64,000 nt of DNA from Scleromitrula shiraiana (taxonomy: Eukaryota > Ascomycota > Leotiomycetes > Helotiales > Sclerotiniaceae), in assembly GCA_028455995.1 (NCBI GenBank), contig JABELC010000002.1, positions 3,038,001-3,102,000 of the forward strand. The letters are read 5' to 3'. Numbering within the stretch: the first letter of the stretch is position 1; every line of letters begins with the position of its first letter. Below the pieces are notes generated by a model, which worked only from the letters and a program-made list of their open reading frames with translations, was not told the DNA's origin and made no database searches. Position numbers and translations under genes: made by a program. Positions 37,861-51,136 of this stretch are shown here, one piece after another.

Positions 37861-40268
37861 TCATAACAGCTCATCCTCTTCATTAATTCTACCGACTCTT
37901 ACCGCCGAACCAGGACTAACCCCAGGGCCCCTGATCGGTTCTGGTAACTGTTCTTCTTGCATACATGCATTTTCCAGCATGTTTGTCCATTTCCCGCTAG
38001 TGCCCTGATGACTATGCTTTAGATGTTGACGGAAGTGATCGGCGCGGAAGAATTTCTTCACATGATTGCACTCTCCGAATTTGTGTACTTCTAGCAAATG
38101 TGTAATCCTGTTATCCCACTCCACATCTGTCGGCGTTCGAGAACCATTTGACGAGGAAGATGGGAAGCCAGTTCTTGGAAAATCCTCACCACAATAACCA
38201 CATGTATCTGCATCATTTGGACGAGATAGAGATGGGTGAAATGCGGCGGGGTATCCCGATAAAGCAGCACAGGACCAGGAAAACCGACGTAAATGTAATG
38301 AATTTTGATGTCTTTCGGCCTCATTTTTGTTCTTGAAGCGATTTGGACAGTAAGCGCATTCATATTGCTTTTCTTGCTCGTGGGCACTAATTTAAAGTTA
38401 GTTTGTAAAATTTTGTAGGTTAAGATCCACTAACTTGAGTTCTTCCTGGGAATCAAACTTTTTCGGCTTTTTGGGACAGCAATTGCAAATATATACTCCT
38501 TGCATTTTGGATGAACTATGTATTTTTACATGACCTAACGCATCAGCCATCTTTCTTGGTGGGTTTGCGGAGGGCTTCGCAGAAATGTTATAATTATCAA
38601 CATGATGTTTATATAATTCGACTCGATTTGGTTCGTATTGGGACCCCATTGAAGGTCTAGTCTCAGATAACGTCCGGTGATGGTTGGTTCGACTAGAAAT
38701 GGAATTTCTCGGGCTGGGATTGGAAGACATTGAAGCCACATAAGGTGAGTCAAGGCCGTTATCAGTAACTGCAGGTGAGATTCCACCGGGAGATAACCTT
38801 CCATACGAGTGCATGCTCGTCATGCTGCTCGGTGTCAAGGAAAACGTTGAGGAGGCAAAAGAATTATTTCTTGGTCCAGAGGCGGTTGATGATAAGGATG
38901 CTGAAGTTGAATGAAAACGTGGACTCGGAGAAGAGCGCGAACTAGACTCACGACGCCTGAACAAGTCACTAGCGCTACCAACAGTCCGAAGATTTGGCCC
39001 ATCATCTCTTGGGGGGGAAGATGCACGTCTCTTTTGACCAGTAGTTGCAAAGCTTGGCGAATATGGTTCGTTTCGGTTGTAGTGATCGTCAATTTGTAAC
39101 CGCCTCAAATCTGTGTCTTCCATTGGAAAGTCAACATCTTGATCTGGTGAAACTCTTTGATCATAACCATCTCGAGGTCGACTAGCGATACTCGAAGCAT
39201 CATCGGCTATACTCCCCGATCTTCCCATAAATGGATGAGGCGATCTCTCGGATTCAATTGTATCAGTTGGCGACCTATAATCATATTGACTCAACCCAGG
39301 GAATCGAGAATATGCGTTTCCAGATGAGATTCCAGATGACGAAGGTGTATCTGACCATCTGTTTATGGGACTTTCTGCAAGTGAAGGTTTGCTTGTATGA
39401 GTTGGTAGCGAGAGCGGTTTCAGTTGAGGATGACGATATTCCATCGCTATTCGAGAGGTAGGAGAAGCATTGTTTGCAGACGAACCGAAAGCAGATTTTG
39501 AAAAACACCTCGGCGGAGTAATGTTATCGCTACCTCTGCGTAAATCCAATCTTGACACCATCGAGGCGTCATATGCCTTGTTGTTGCTTGGTAAATAGCT
39601 ATTATGCATTGCGTTTGGGAAGGGTTGAGATTTCGATCTATTAGGTTGGATGATTAGCAGGTTGGTTTTGAAAAGCTCAGATATCATTGGAAGAGGGAAT
39701 CCTGATAATGGCTAATTCAAAGTAGAGAGAATTGAACTAACTGATTCGACCCAATGCTTGTGGCAAAGCTAGCATATCCTTCATCTTTTGGATAAGGAGA
39801 AACGGGTTCTGCGGTAGTTGATTTGGTTGTGGTGCTTGTACTTTCTCGACGTAAAATATCCGGTCGTTCTGCTATCGAATTGGCACGACTTGCAAAGCTT
39901 CCGCCGTGTAAACTCGACCCAGGGGCAACAGACGAAACAGGTCCACCCCAATCCATCTCCCGATGTGAATTACCCCATTGCCATGCAATATCCTCTCCAT
40001 TGACTCCATTTTCCGCAATGTCCGCAATGAATCGGGGCGGAGGCAAGGGAGGGGGAATTGCGTCTCTGGCGTTCGGTATAGACATTGCGTCAGAGCCAAT
40101 TGAGGGTGATATTATTGAATGTATTGAACCAGATCTGCTGAAGTGTCGAAGTCTATTGGGGGAGTTATTGTCCATCTCTACATTGATCTCTGGTAAAACA
40201 ATTGGGGGCCTTTGGCGTTGCCTCGATATGTCCAACCCTTTTGGATCCTTCTCTAAAGATTTCCACAT
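37861..40268 (-). CDS. C2H2 zinc-finger protein with long disordered N-terminal region
   Basis: Three exons (40268-39742, 39637-38435, 38386-37861) give 751 aa; introns are 104 and 48 bases, both with GTTAGT donors. The 5' 500 residues are Ser/Pro/Arg-rich with almost no hydrophobic order (SRSGSIHSIISP, SSRSSPSPRFHSTSASLSS), typical of fungal regulators. The zinc-finger region is C-terminal: CNCCPKKPKKFDSQEELNAH, then a clear finger YECAYCPNRFKNKNEAERHQ followed by SLH. CGYCGEDF follows, with HLLEVHKFGECN, and last FFRADHFRQHLKHSH. Finger spacing is irregular and the splice at 38435/38386 restores EELNAHEQE. It is probably a nuclear DNA-binding transcription factor. No target is known to me. 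Confidence 0.85.
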
Positions 40269-40620
40269 ATCTGAGAGATCTTTCCTTTAATAAATTGAAG
40301 TATAATGAATAATATAAAGTATTTTGAGGGTGTATTTTGTTAAGGAAGTAGCGAAAATGTTAGTCTATTCGCAAAAGAAGAACCGATTACAGGGAAAGAA
40401 GGAAGACGAAACATGAATAATTTGTTGAATAATATACAATATAGAAGTAAAATTTAATTGATTGAAATAAGAATTTCAAAAGGAATATAGTATTAGTTCA
40501 TGATCGAAGGAACAATTCAAATAAAGAAGTAAAGGAATCCAAAATAAGTAGAAGGATGATAATTGTATATCTTTTAGTAGAAAAAAAACGGGGAATTTAG
40601 TAAGTGAGATGAGATTCTAT

Positions 40621-40704
40621 TGTGTAATGTGTGTAAGGTGTGTAAGGTGTGTAAGGTGTGTAAGGTGTGTAAGGTGGGTGTGAGGTGGTGGTGGTGGTGG
40701 TGGT
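40621..40704. repeat. TGTGTAAGG and GGT tandem repeats
   Basis: About six copies of a 9-base TGTGTAAGG unit run into a (GGT)n array of about seven units. It is upstream of the zinc-finger gene, on its promoter side. Confidence 0.9.
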
Positions 40705-40936
40705 AAGTGGTAAAGTGATAAAGTGATAAAGTGGTAAGTGTGGTAAAGTGGTAAGTGTGATAAGGTTATAGCCTGGAGTGGTAGGTTTATGGGTATTGGA
40801 AGGAAGGAGTCGTGAGATCCGAGATTCGGTGTTTTAGGAAGTATTTGTATTTGTATTTTATTTTTTATTTTTTTTATTTTTCTATCGAGGCGGCTGACTG
40901 AATCAATCAACACATAGAGAGAGAAGAATAGTAAGA

Positions 40937-41190
40937 AGTATGTGTAGTATGTGTAGTATTTGTAGTATGTGTGGTATTTGTAGTATGTGTAGTATGTGTA
41001 GTATTTGTAGTATGTGTAGTATTTGTAGTATGTGTAGTATGTGTAATATGTGGAGTATGTGGAGTATGTGTAGTATCTATAGTATCTATAGTATCTATAG
41101 TATCTATAGTATCTATAGTATGTGTAGTATGTGTAGTATCTATAATATCTATAGTAGTATCTATAGTATCTATAGTGTATGTAGTATATA
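40937..41190. repeat. Two-type 9-base minisatellite (AGTATGTGT / AGTATCTAT)
   Basis: About 28 near-perfect nine-base units. The first half is mostly AGTATGTGT with some AGTATTTGT; the second half is mostly AGTATCTAT. It is strongly G+T over C+A on the plus strand. The open frame across it is only repeat translation. Confidence 0.93.
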
Positions 41191-44100
41191 TATGTAGGTA
41201 GAAAGTTGCGCGAATATCTTGATTCGATTATTATTGTATATCTATTATATATGTAATGGATTCAAGTTGTTGACTTTGTAAAGACGAAAAAGATGTACTT
41301 CAAGTTCTAAGAAGAATGAAAACAAAATAAATACAAATATAAATATAAATCGTATATAACAATTATCCATATATATAGTATATATATATGGATAAGTGAG
41401 TAGGTGATTGATGTAGGTGGGTACTTATTACCTAGATAAATAAATCATGATGAAAAATATTGTGGTAGGTAGGGCTGTAGGGACTTCCGGGTTAATGGCC
41501 GATAAATAATTGATGATGCAGGTGATAATTGAGAATATTTTATTAGTACTAGGTAGGTATATTGGTATTACTTGGCTAACTGATTAAGAAATCGTACCAA
41601 ACTCTTTTTTTCGATTCCAGACCCTTCAAAAGAGCTCTAGCTATTAGTTACTGTACTATATATGTAGTATGTATATATTATATATTATATATTATGTATA
41701 GATATATATGACAAATGACCTCAAGTTCATCCATCGTCTCTTATAACCCCCCCCGACTATTATGATTATGATGAAAAAGAGAGAGGAGAGTTATTAGTTG
41801 TTAACCTTATAAGACTTACAAGACTTTTTAGCCTCTGTAGCCTTTTTAGTCTCTTTAGCCTCTTTGGCCTCAGTTGTGTAGTGGAGTGGAGTGGAGTGGG
41901 GTGTGCCCTATGTGCAGTGAATAGTACATATCACACTTATTACTGGATTAGCTGTTAGGGTATTGCGGTAAAGAGTATTGCAGTAAAGAGTATCGCCAGT
42001 AGGGCTCCAGGGCTCCAGGGCTGTTTTGTCTCAATTTTTCAATTCGAGGCGCACGGTAACAGACTACAAGGTACAACAAGAACAACAATAGCAACTACAA
42101 CTACAACTAGATACGATAAGGGATAGTTTGGATAGCATCTTGTATTCCTTGGAACTTGGAAGTATAAATATGGTCAAGATATTAACTCAAAATAGTTAGT
42201 TTAGACCCGAGTAGAGGGTAAATAGTATATGTCCTAATTTCTGATCTTATAGTACGGCAGTAGTAGACGGAAGATGGATACTCAATTGGTGATAGGCTAC
42301 AAGTAACGAGAAGTTACCGGGGTACAGTTCTTTCTATTGGTCATAGACTCATATAATAGTCTTCTTTTTTGTTACTCCTTTCCTTTTAGATGGGTGGATC
42401 ATCTAGGTAATATTTAAGTTATTCTTTATACACATTATTTTCAACTCATCGAGTACCAGTTACGAATTAAGGAGTGTTGTGGGTAGAAACGAAACAACAA
42501 AACTTGTCAGCTCACTCAATGGCTCTCCCTCCCCCTCACTCCAAAGATGACATTTTTTTGTAAGAAGAAAAAGTACACATGATTGTTGAACTGATCTAAT
42601 CTGATTCTATTCGTTCTCCTCGATTCATTGTGGCATCAGCGTCCCTAGTCTGCACTCCCATACCATGCTATAAAGTCCATAGCCAATGAAATCTTTCAGG
42701 ATCCTGAGTTTTCTGATATTACCCTGCAACCTTGCCTTGTCTTGAGAAAGCGGTACAAAAATTCAAATTCAAACTTGAGCAAGGATAGATATATGAATGA
42801 ATGCACGCAAATGCAACTACCATGGATGAATTCGATGTACTGTACCAAGTATGTAGTGATACATTTCCCATGAAAGGTTCTTATGAAGTCCGAAGAAAAG
42901 ATACTCTTTGTACATAGATTGCTTCTATGTAAATCTTCATCTAGAACTAGATACCTATATTATTAGTATAAAAATGGAATGGAAAGAAGGGGGCAGACCT
43001 ACTCAAGAAGTCTTTACTAAATTCTCCACAAGATGGTGGATGTGGATGGTGGACGGTGTACGGTGGACGGTGGACGGCGTTTTGAACGTAGATATGGGCC
43101 TCCCACATCTTTTTATCAGCCTTACAAACTTACGGGTAGGTGGACTTAAAAAGAATTATAATTACACAACCGAGAACTCGAGCAGGTTTGCATTCATAGG
43201 GCTTTACGTGGGTATGGGTACTTAGAAGCATTTCCCGGATGAATATGAATACCTACAAAGATAATGATTGGAATGGAATGGAATGGAACTGGAATATAAC
43301 ATGCATTCCGACTGCAGATATGTTTGAATGGTTTGTGATAGGTCCAATTGTATGCGCTCCAAGGGTTCAAAGAATCAGAATGTCCTAAGTCCAATCGAAA
43401 CTTTCGAGCTATCAATTAACAGACTAGATTAATTTATGATCATTTACACCTTGTACCTATTGTACTACGTATGTACGTATGAACCATGATATTTTGATAG
43501 AGAATATTATAAGGATACATTGACAATGGTAGTAATTTGACCTACCGAACTCATGAAACATATTTTATTGAAGGAATTTAGAGAAATCTATTGCCTGTAC
43601 CATCGCCACCAATCCGGGCCCTATCAATTGGTTGTGTTACGATGTGGTCTTTGACTGAAAACGATGTCCTGCAGACTAATGCTTGTAGATTTATCTGCAG
43701 CCTTCTGAAAAGATTGATATAACCATGACTATTTTACCATGACTATTTTGACTCCCTTGAGAAGTTGCTCAGCCACAATTTTTGATCCAAGAATCAATTC
43801 CGATACCAAAACAGAATTCTGGATTCAGATCTGAGGATGAATTATGGAATTGTTGATACGATTTACTAGAATATTTACCATCATCTCAATCTCATATGTC
43901 TTCGAGTCATTTGAGAGTCTCAAGTGTAGAGATCTTCTACACAGCCTCTGGCAGTCCAAGCTGAATATGTCTCGGCATTATTCTTACAAGATCTACGCTA
44001 TAATTTCAGTCACTTTATGAATTTCAACCAATGTAAGGCATAGCGTTACAGATAAGGCAAAGTAACACAAAGGTTACTACTACTCCACATTCACGGCTCA

Positions 44101-46856
44101 CGAGGCTCGTGTTAATCTTTGAAACCGATGTACACAACATTTACATTACATATATGATATTTCATTCCCTGCTCTCCCCCATGATCTTTTTATGATTATC
44201 AATTCCTTTTCAAAGTTATCATTGAAGGATAATCTCCTTACGGATCAGATGCTACGTCACCTTGCACCCCATGTCTAAAGAAAACCAAACAATATTTTCT
44301 TGATATATAAAAAAAAGGTTGATCAAATATATGAACTGTCTGGTGAGACTGGGGTCGCCTGGTACTTATGCACGACGCTTGGCAGGTACATGTATCTATA
44401 ATCCTGATCTTCGAAGGGGTTTAGTGATACTTTAAAGGTTGAGAGATCGACTGCCGGTGGTAAGTATCAGAACTTTTTATCCAGGTGTTGAGAGATATTG
44501 GAACCATTTCGTACTAGTTAGTACATTAGAACAAGTATACTCGAATTAACTTCTGTTACCCCGCCTCTAATTTTGATGCATGTGAAACGGTCTGGCTGCA
44601 TCATCTGCAACTCTTTTGTCCAATCTGACAATAACCCACCTTTTTCATCTTTCGATGTATGTCAAAAAAAAAAAACAAAAAACCAAAAAAAAAACGAACG
44701 TTGTTTTTCTCGAAGTGGCTGCTTCGTTATCCTATCAAACACAAGGCAAAAAAATATATGACAACAGGAAGTAAGGCAATCAAGCCGGAAGGATCCCAGT
44801 ATATGCGGTACCCCCATGGTTTTGACCCAGGGAACCATATTAAGATTCTTCTGCGGCACAGTTGCCCCACCTCCGTTTTTTATATGCGCGCGTCCTTGAT
44901 CAAGGCAGCACAATTTTCTCAATCAAATCGATTTCAATCATTTCCTCAAAAACTATAGCCTTCTTATCATTGGAAGTTTCCGTATCATGTAACAATTTCG
45001 TGGTCACACAAACGAGTCACGATTGTACGGGCCTCGGGAAGGAAAGGTTGCTTGCATTATGTATATGTATGTGCCATGTATGCCATGTATGGGACAAGAA
45101 TAACGCGGTCCTGAATGCGGCACGCCCTCCGTCAGCCTTTTAAGGCGAAATTCGGCTTCTCTTAGAGATGTATCATCACATTCGATCCGACCTTCTCTTT
45201 TCTATCCAGGCTTAGACTTTCTCATGAATTGTATTGACTGACACTACCTACCCATTCGACTTTTCGATAAGAGGATGCATAACCAGGAATCCATACATCT
45301 TATTCACGTAAAATTGATCGGTAATAGCATTAGATATATCGGTGATTGACAACATGACTTGCTTAAATCAGTCATAAATATTTGAGACAAAATGAGTATG
45401 CGGATATCAAAATTGGGTATAGTTACACAGTAACACAGATGTCTCTCCTTATAAAAGTAAAAACGAACAACAAGAACAAGAACAAGAACAACAACAACAA
45501 CAACAACAACAACAACCACCACCACGTCATCCAAATCTAACGGTTCCGAATATATTATACCTAGAAAATTGAAAATATCCATAAATAACCATAACAGTAT
45601 ACCTAGGTATATATGGATATATTATTAAGGCATAAAGAAAGGCACGAAGAGAAAACATGCAGGATTCCATTTCTCGTCACCGCAACCAATTCCGCAATCC
45701 CTACCAATTTTGTTTAAAAAAAAACCCCCCCCCCCACCAACTCCAACCCACCATCCAGTAATATCAATGGATTTCCCGCAGCGTCGGGACGAAACTACTG
45801 CACCCGCTCTGCACGAGCGACAGATACAAGGCTACAAAGCCCCTAGATCCTTGATTCTACACCTTTTTTTTCACAGTTGTTAAGTTGTTAACTTGATAAC
45901 TTTTTTTGCTACCCCACCTCAGCTGGGCGAATTTTTTTTTTTTTAATTTTTTTTTTTCCCTCTCTCTCTCACTTGAGTGCTGTGCTTGCGGACTTTGGGA
46001 TAGGTGGATATGGGGATTATCAATAGTATCATCTGGATCAGCATCAAATGGGACCGACCGATAAGTAGCAGGTCGTACAATCTAGCCGACGGTAGGTAGA
46101 CAGACATACATTATCTCTAGAATCTAGCCCCCCCTCCCCCATTCTTAGATTGATTGATTGATTGATTGATTGATGGATTGATGGATTGATGGATTTACTA
46201 TAATCACATCCAGACTCTCTAATCTTACATCCAGCCCTGCGGAATCATAGCGCACGAGGTAAAAACATGCTAGCTGCAATATACCAGATTAGTCAGGGCT
46301 GAGAATCTTGTACGACCTTAAGGGTAGATTGCAATAAATTTGCCGTTTGAATTCTCATGTAGGTTCATAGGGGGGAAAGCGGGATGTACCGAGGTATTAC
46401 AAGAATGTGGATAATCCTGATAGAATTGGAATTATTTCCTGTCTAAGTGAGAGTGAGTGTAAGAGGAGGAGGAAGGGGTTAGTTCATGATGAGACCTTAA
46501 ATACAATCATTTGAATTGTATTTGAAATTTGGATTGTTTTCCGACCAAGGAACTCTCGCTCTCAAACCATTTCAGATTTTCAATTGAATAAGGTTAGATA
46601 GAATACGGCAAGCCCGTGTCGGGCACAGGATGCTTTTATTATTACAGGATTCCGGGGAAAGACTGAGTTATCATTAGGTTTCAATCTTGAATCCTTCCTC
46701 GAGAATCCATACGATTTTCATGGCGGTGATGCCGATTTCTCTATTATCCATTGGAGATCGTAAGATTTTGATGAGGATGAGAAGGAATAGGGAAGATCAT
46801 GCTTGTTAGGTTTCTTCCGTACCTTACGTAGAACTATGTCGTGTATCGGCCGTAGA

Positions 46857-46931
46857 CCTACATACTACTACATACTACTACATACTACTACACTACACTA
46901 CACTACACTACACTACACTACACATACATAC
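46857..46931. repeat. CTACATA / ACTAC array
   Basis: Three CTACATACTA decamers are followed by about seven ACTAC pentamers and a CATA tail. Confidence 0.9.
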
Positions 46932-49592
46932 AGTACAGAAAATTGTTGAGTCCTGCAGAGTCCTGTGATTCAGGAGTCCTGTTGTGGATTATGCAAGTTC
47001 TTACGATTCTCCTGTTGTACCAAATAAAAATAGGATTTTCTATTGTACATCAAACAACAGTAGATTCGAAATCCCACTTTCTAGTTATCCTGCCGTCCAC
47101 TGCCCTGTCCGGTAATGGGAACAGCGATACGTAGAGGAGTGCGGAACGAGCTTGTAAACCTGGTTTCCTCCCTCGTGACAAGTTTCGCATACAGTAGTAT
47201 CGTATCCGAACTTCATCGGGGTTCTTTCCACTTTAGGGACCTGGCCTTACAAGGCATTGACAAGGATTTCCCACTTTTCAAAATCCCTGAATATCAAATA
47301 TCGGATTTATTGAAACTTGTCCAACACAAGTTAGAGATGCGATAGTGAGTTTAAACAACTTTCATCATCTACAAACTACAACATCAAGTCGTATTGAAAA
47401 GTAAACCGTTTAAGCTTTACATGCAGTAGTTCAGCTCTCAACGAAAAAGAAAAAAAAAAGTAAATTCAGCAAGATGAAAGGGAGTAGGATCACATAATTG
47501 CGGGGACGAATGGCGATCCGCTGAGTAGCGATGTAAGACTAATGCCTTGAAAGCTGACTGTTCTCTGATTAATTTAAGACTCCCATTACTACTTACAACG
47601 AAAACGATGTGTAAGATTTTTCGACACGATACACAATATAAGACGACGATATCCTTCACCGGTATTGAGGCGAAAAACATCGTACTCCTACCATCGCTTC
47701 GATTCACCATCCTTGAAGTTTCGGCCCCGTAAGCTTCGAGAGGTTTGAGCATCACCGGCTACGTTAGTCATTAATAGTCCCTTATTCCCAGCCTTCCCCC
47801 CTCGCGCCAGCGTCTGCCTAGTTCATTGAACCTTCTTTTCCCATCACCCGGTTTTTCACCGATCATTTGGCTACCTGGATAGGACTTCCATATCAGGAAA
47901 GGATACAATTTCCAGGGGAATAAAAGGCTGACTGAAATATCCACTCCGTCAGCACGAAATTGTTATACCAGAAAGCCGCTGACACAGCTGGCGTCGTCCG
48001 GTTCAAAAGCTATCAAAGAATGCACAATTGCCGAAATGGGAGGTCGGTCTGCTCCAGCAAGAAATGGAATAAGGCTAAGGTTTGATTAATAAAACGGAAA
48101 ACTTCTCCAAAATCTAAAATCTTGATTCCAGACACTTATTCAGCTGAATGCCAAGACTAATAGAATTGGAATCAATCATCTGTTACACAGACCTATGTGT
48201 GATTATCCCAACGAACACAAACGAGTGAAACGCTAACGCCCTAAAAGTCCGTAGGGCGAAAGGCTGAAATCGGGAGAATGCATGCTTGCTTCTAATGCCG
48301 TCTAATCTGGAACACGGTCTTTTTTTTTTTTTTCCATCTTAGCATGCAGTTCGAGTTTGCTCCTTGGCGGGATCGTGTTGTTATCAAGATATATGAAATA
48401 TATTCAATAAGGTTGGTGCTACGATTTTGAACTCATTTTAATTTTTTTTTTCTCATGAACTTTATTTACCATGATTGCGTACGTATGCACGCCAACTCTT
48501 GGGTTCTTTTTCTTGGTGGTCAGCCTTAGACATGTTTATGTAAGTCATGTCGGGTAGGGCTTTCGGTATACGGGTTTGGTGATACGTGAGATTTTGCCCA
48601 GCCATATGTTCGTTCCAATTTGCGATCGGCGCGAAGCTCCGATCCAGGACCATAACGACGACGACGATGATGATGATGATGATTGACAACAAACCACGAT
48701 AGCACACTCAACACGAACAGCAAAAAGTAGCATTCTGTCCCATGCCAAGTTTCAAATCTAATTCTATTCTCATATGTCTCAATTTGTGTATTCGGAAATA
48801 TATTCATCATTACAAATAATACCCGAAGTCAATCAACATGAGAAAACCCCTGCCATGTGTTTACCACAATATGTAGGCGCGCGGCGGCCAACCCCTTTCC
48901 TTCCCCTCTCTCTTGGCCTTGCGTTTTCGGCACTATACTATACACACATACTTTATTTCCGGGCCGATAGATAGATACGGGAATCATGATGATCATTTCA
49001 TGAAAATCTCGAAGGGCTACGAGCTACGAGGGCTTATGCTACTACTGCTGTGACTGAGACTTTTATCAATCTTAACACTATGCTTGCATACGGATCGATG
49101 CATCCATTCATCGTACAGTAGTTTATATCGGCAGTCAAAGTTTCCAAGAGATTTCCGTAATAATTGAGTTTGGCTTTTTTATTTTTGGGGGGGGGGGGGG
49201 GGGAGACTTCTCCGGAGTAGAGTCGATGTAATAACTTGATGCCTGAGGCCTTAGTGTCTTTTATGGAGCCGGCATTTCACCGGTGGGGCAAGATTAAGGT
49301 GACAGACTTTTAGAATTTTCGACAAAGAAAGACACCAAGAAATCGATATCCAATAACGGATCAGCTGATTCCCTCGAATTCATTTGACTTCGTTTCGAGT
49401 CCCCTTTTTATTTATCATACTGTTTTGGACTTCGTAAGCGAGACTTTGGAACGGAACAGAGATAAACCTTCAGCTGCATCGAAAGTGGCGACTTTATCTA
49501 CGGACCGTGATATCTCGAATCCGGAAGAGGAGAACGAGAAGGAGTTCCAGCTGAGGGCGAAGAAAGTAAGGGATTTGAGGAGAAAGTTGGGC

Positions 49593-51136
49593 ATGAATTC
49601 GGAACCTTCTCGTTTGGCGGGCGATGATGCTTTGTTTGTTGGTGGGTAGGTTATGCTTTGCTCATTTGGACTTTTTGATATCTTATGATATGGGGTGTAC
49701 TTGCACACGTGATATCATATTATCTTCTACCCTTTTAGATATTATTCATCCTATGCATGTTTCTATCAAACTAATAATCTTCATAGTATAACATCCTTGA
49801 CGCCAACTGCTCTTCAAACCAACAATATCACGCACATCGTTAGCGTTCTTAATTATGATTTCAAAAACTTCAATATTGATTGGAGTAAGTACCAACATCT
49901 TCAAATAGAAGTAGATGACGTAGAGGATGAGAATCTATTGGGGGAATTCGAAAGAAGTGGAAGCTGGATTGAAAATGCATTGAGAGAAGAGAGGGAAGGG
50001 GGTGCTAAGGGAGCTGTGCTTGTTCATTGGTTAGTTGTGTTTTTTCTTCAGTTTCAAGGGGCTGCCAATGAGGAGGGTAGTGATTTTGATTATGATGGTT
50101 ATGGTTATGGTTATTGATGTCAAACTCATAAGAAGAGCGTCAAGTGATATATCTTCTTTCCGCGCCAAACCTGACAATCATACCCCCCCGTTACAGCAGC
50201 ATCTCGCCAAAAACATCCTTGCCATATCTCCTCCAAACATCAACTAACTGATCACCCCATCCATAGCGCTATGGGCCGCAGCCGTTCCGTAACTATACTC
50301 ATCGCTTATCTCCTTCGTCAATATCCGCACCATACCCCAGAAAGTGCACTCTCCCTAATTCAAGAGTCACGACCATTTGCCGAGCCAAATGATGGGTTTA
50401 TGGCGCAACTGAGCCTCTACCATGAGATGGGTTGTCCACGAGATATTGACGAACAACCTAAATATCAACGTTGGTTATACCAGCGAGAGGTAGATCTGGC
50501 TATCGCAGCTGGAAGTCGACCCGATTGGGTTAGATTCGAAGATGAAGAGGTGCAAGACGAAAACAGCAAAGGGGAAAATGGTGGGAAGGAAAAAGAAATT
50601 AGATGTCGCATATGTCGGTATGTGATTCAAATCCAGAAGTATTCTGATACGATTTTGACATAAAATATCACATGAAATTTCTACGAACTATAACTAATAA
50701 TACTTCTAGACGCACCCTGTCTACAACCGCTTTTCTAATTCCTCATAATCCCTCGCCTCCAAAATCAACCACGGCGCCCATATCGTCGCTTCCTCCACCA
50801 TCGCAACATTCACCCTGTACACACCACTTTCTTCAACCCCTCTCCTGGATGCGACCCGAATTAGAAAAGGCGGAATTAGCAGGACGATTAGAATGTCCAA
50901 ATCCTAAATGTAGAGCTAACATAGGTAAATATGCTTGGCAGGGAATGAGATGTAGTTGTGGGGTATGGGTTTGTCCGGCTTTTAGCTTGGGGAAGGGAAG
51001 GTGTGATGAAGTGGTAAAGAGGGTTGATACAGGGGGCAGTGCAGGACCGAGGGGAGGTGGAATAGGAAATGGGACTGGGGCCGCGGGTGGCGGAATCAGA
51101 TTGCCGCCGGGGATGAAGGGGATGGGGAATTTGTAG
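49593..51136 (+). CDS. YVH1: Dual-specificity phosphatase Yvh1 (DUSP12 family)
   Basis: Four exons (49593-49645, 49787-50029, 50267-50617, 50710-51136) give 357 aa from the ATG at 49593. Yvh1 is a protein phosphatase that also promotes release of Mrt4 from pre-60S ribosomes. The start of the catalytic domain reads LFVGGITSLTPTALQTNNIT, and the P-loop HCAMGRSRSV (Cys99, Arg105) is completed by the splice. The C-terminal zinc domain has CRICR plus CTHHFLQPLSWM, then CPNPKC and CSCGVWVCPAFSLGKGRC. The frame is open without an ATG back to 49314, with a charged segment (EEENEKEFQLRAKKVRDLRR). A 5' exon from ATG 49265 (MEPAFHRWGKIK) spliced near 49364 is possible. The start is therefore uncertain; the rest is firm. 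Confidence 0.9.

Larger units (their letters stand above)
40269..49264. other. 9 kb gene-poor region with minisatellites
   Basis: No gene with recognisable domains or good exon structure is seen. Repeats include TGTGTAAGG units (40621-40680), (GGT)n (40685-40704), a large 9-base minisatellite (40937-41190), AAC-rich DNA (45465-45520), poly(C) (45725-45736), (GATT)n (46148-46190), a CTACATA/ACTAC array (46857-46931) and a 17-base poly(G) (49187-49203). A 76-codon open frame at 47115-47345 (MGTAIRRGVRNELVNLVSSL...) has no recognisable features and is probably chance. Confidence 0.7.

Noticed and set aside
40940..41201. Cys/Met/Ser-rich open frames
   Set aside because: Translation of the 9-base minisatellite.
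44659..45143. Several overlapping open frames near 45 kb
   Set aside because: Both strands are open over the same stretch, partly due to A-runs. No protein-like pattern.
47115..47345. 76-codon plus-strand frame considered as a small gene
   Set aside because: No domain, no intron, and isolated in a 9 kb gene-poor region. Kept only as a note in that region.
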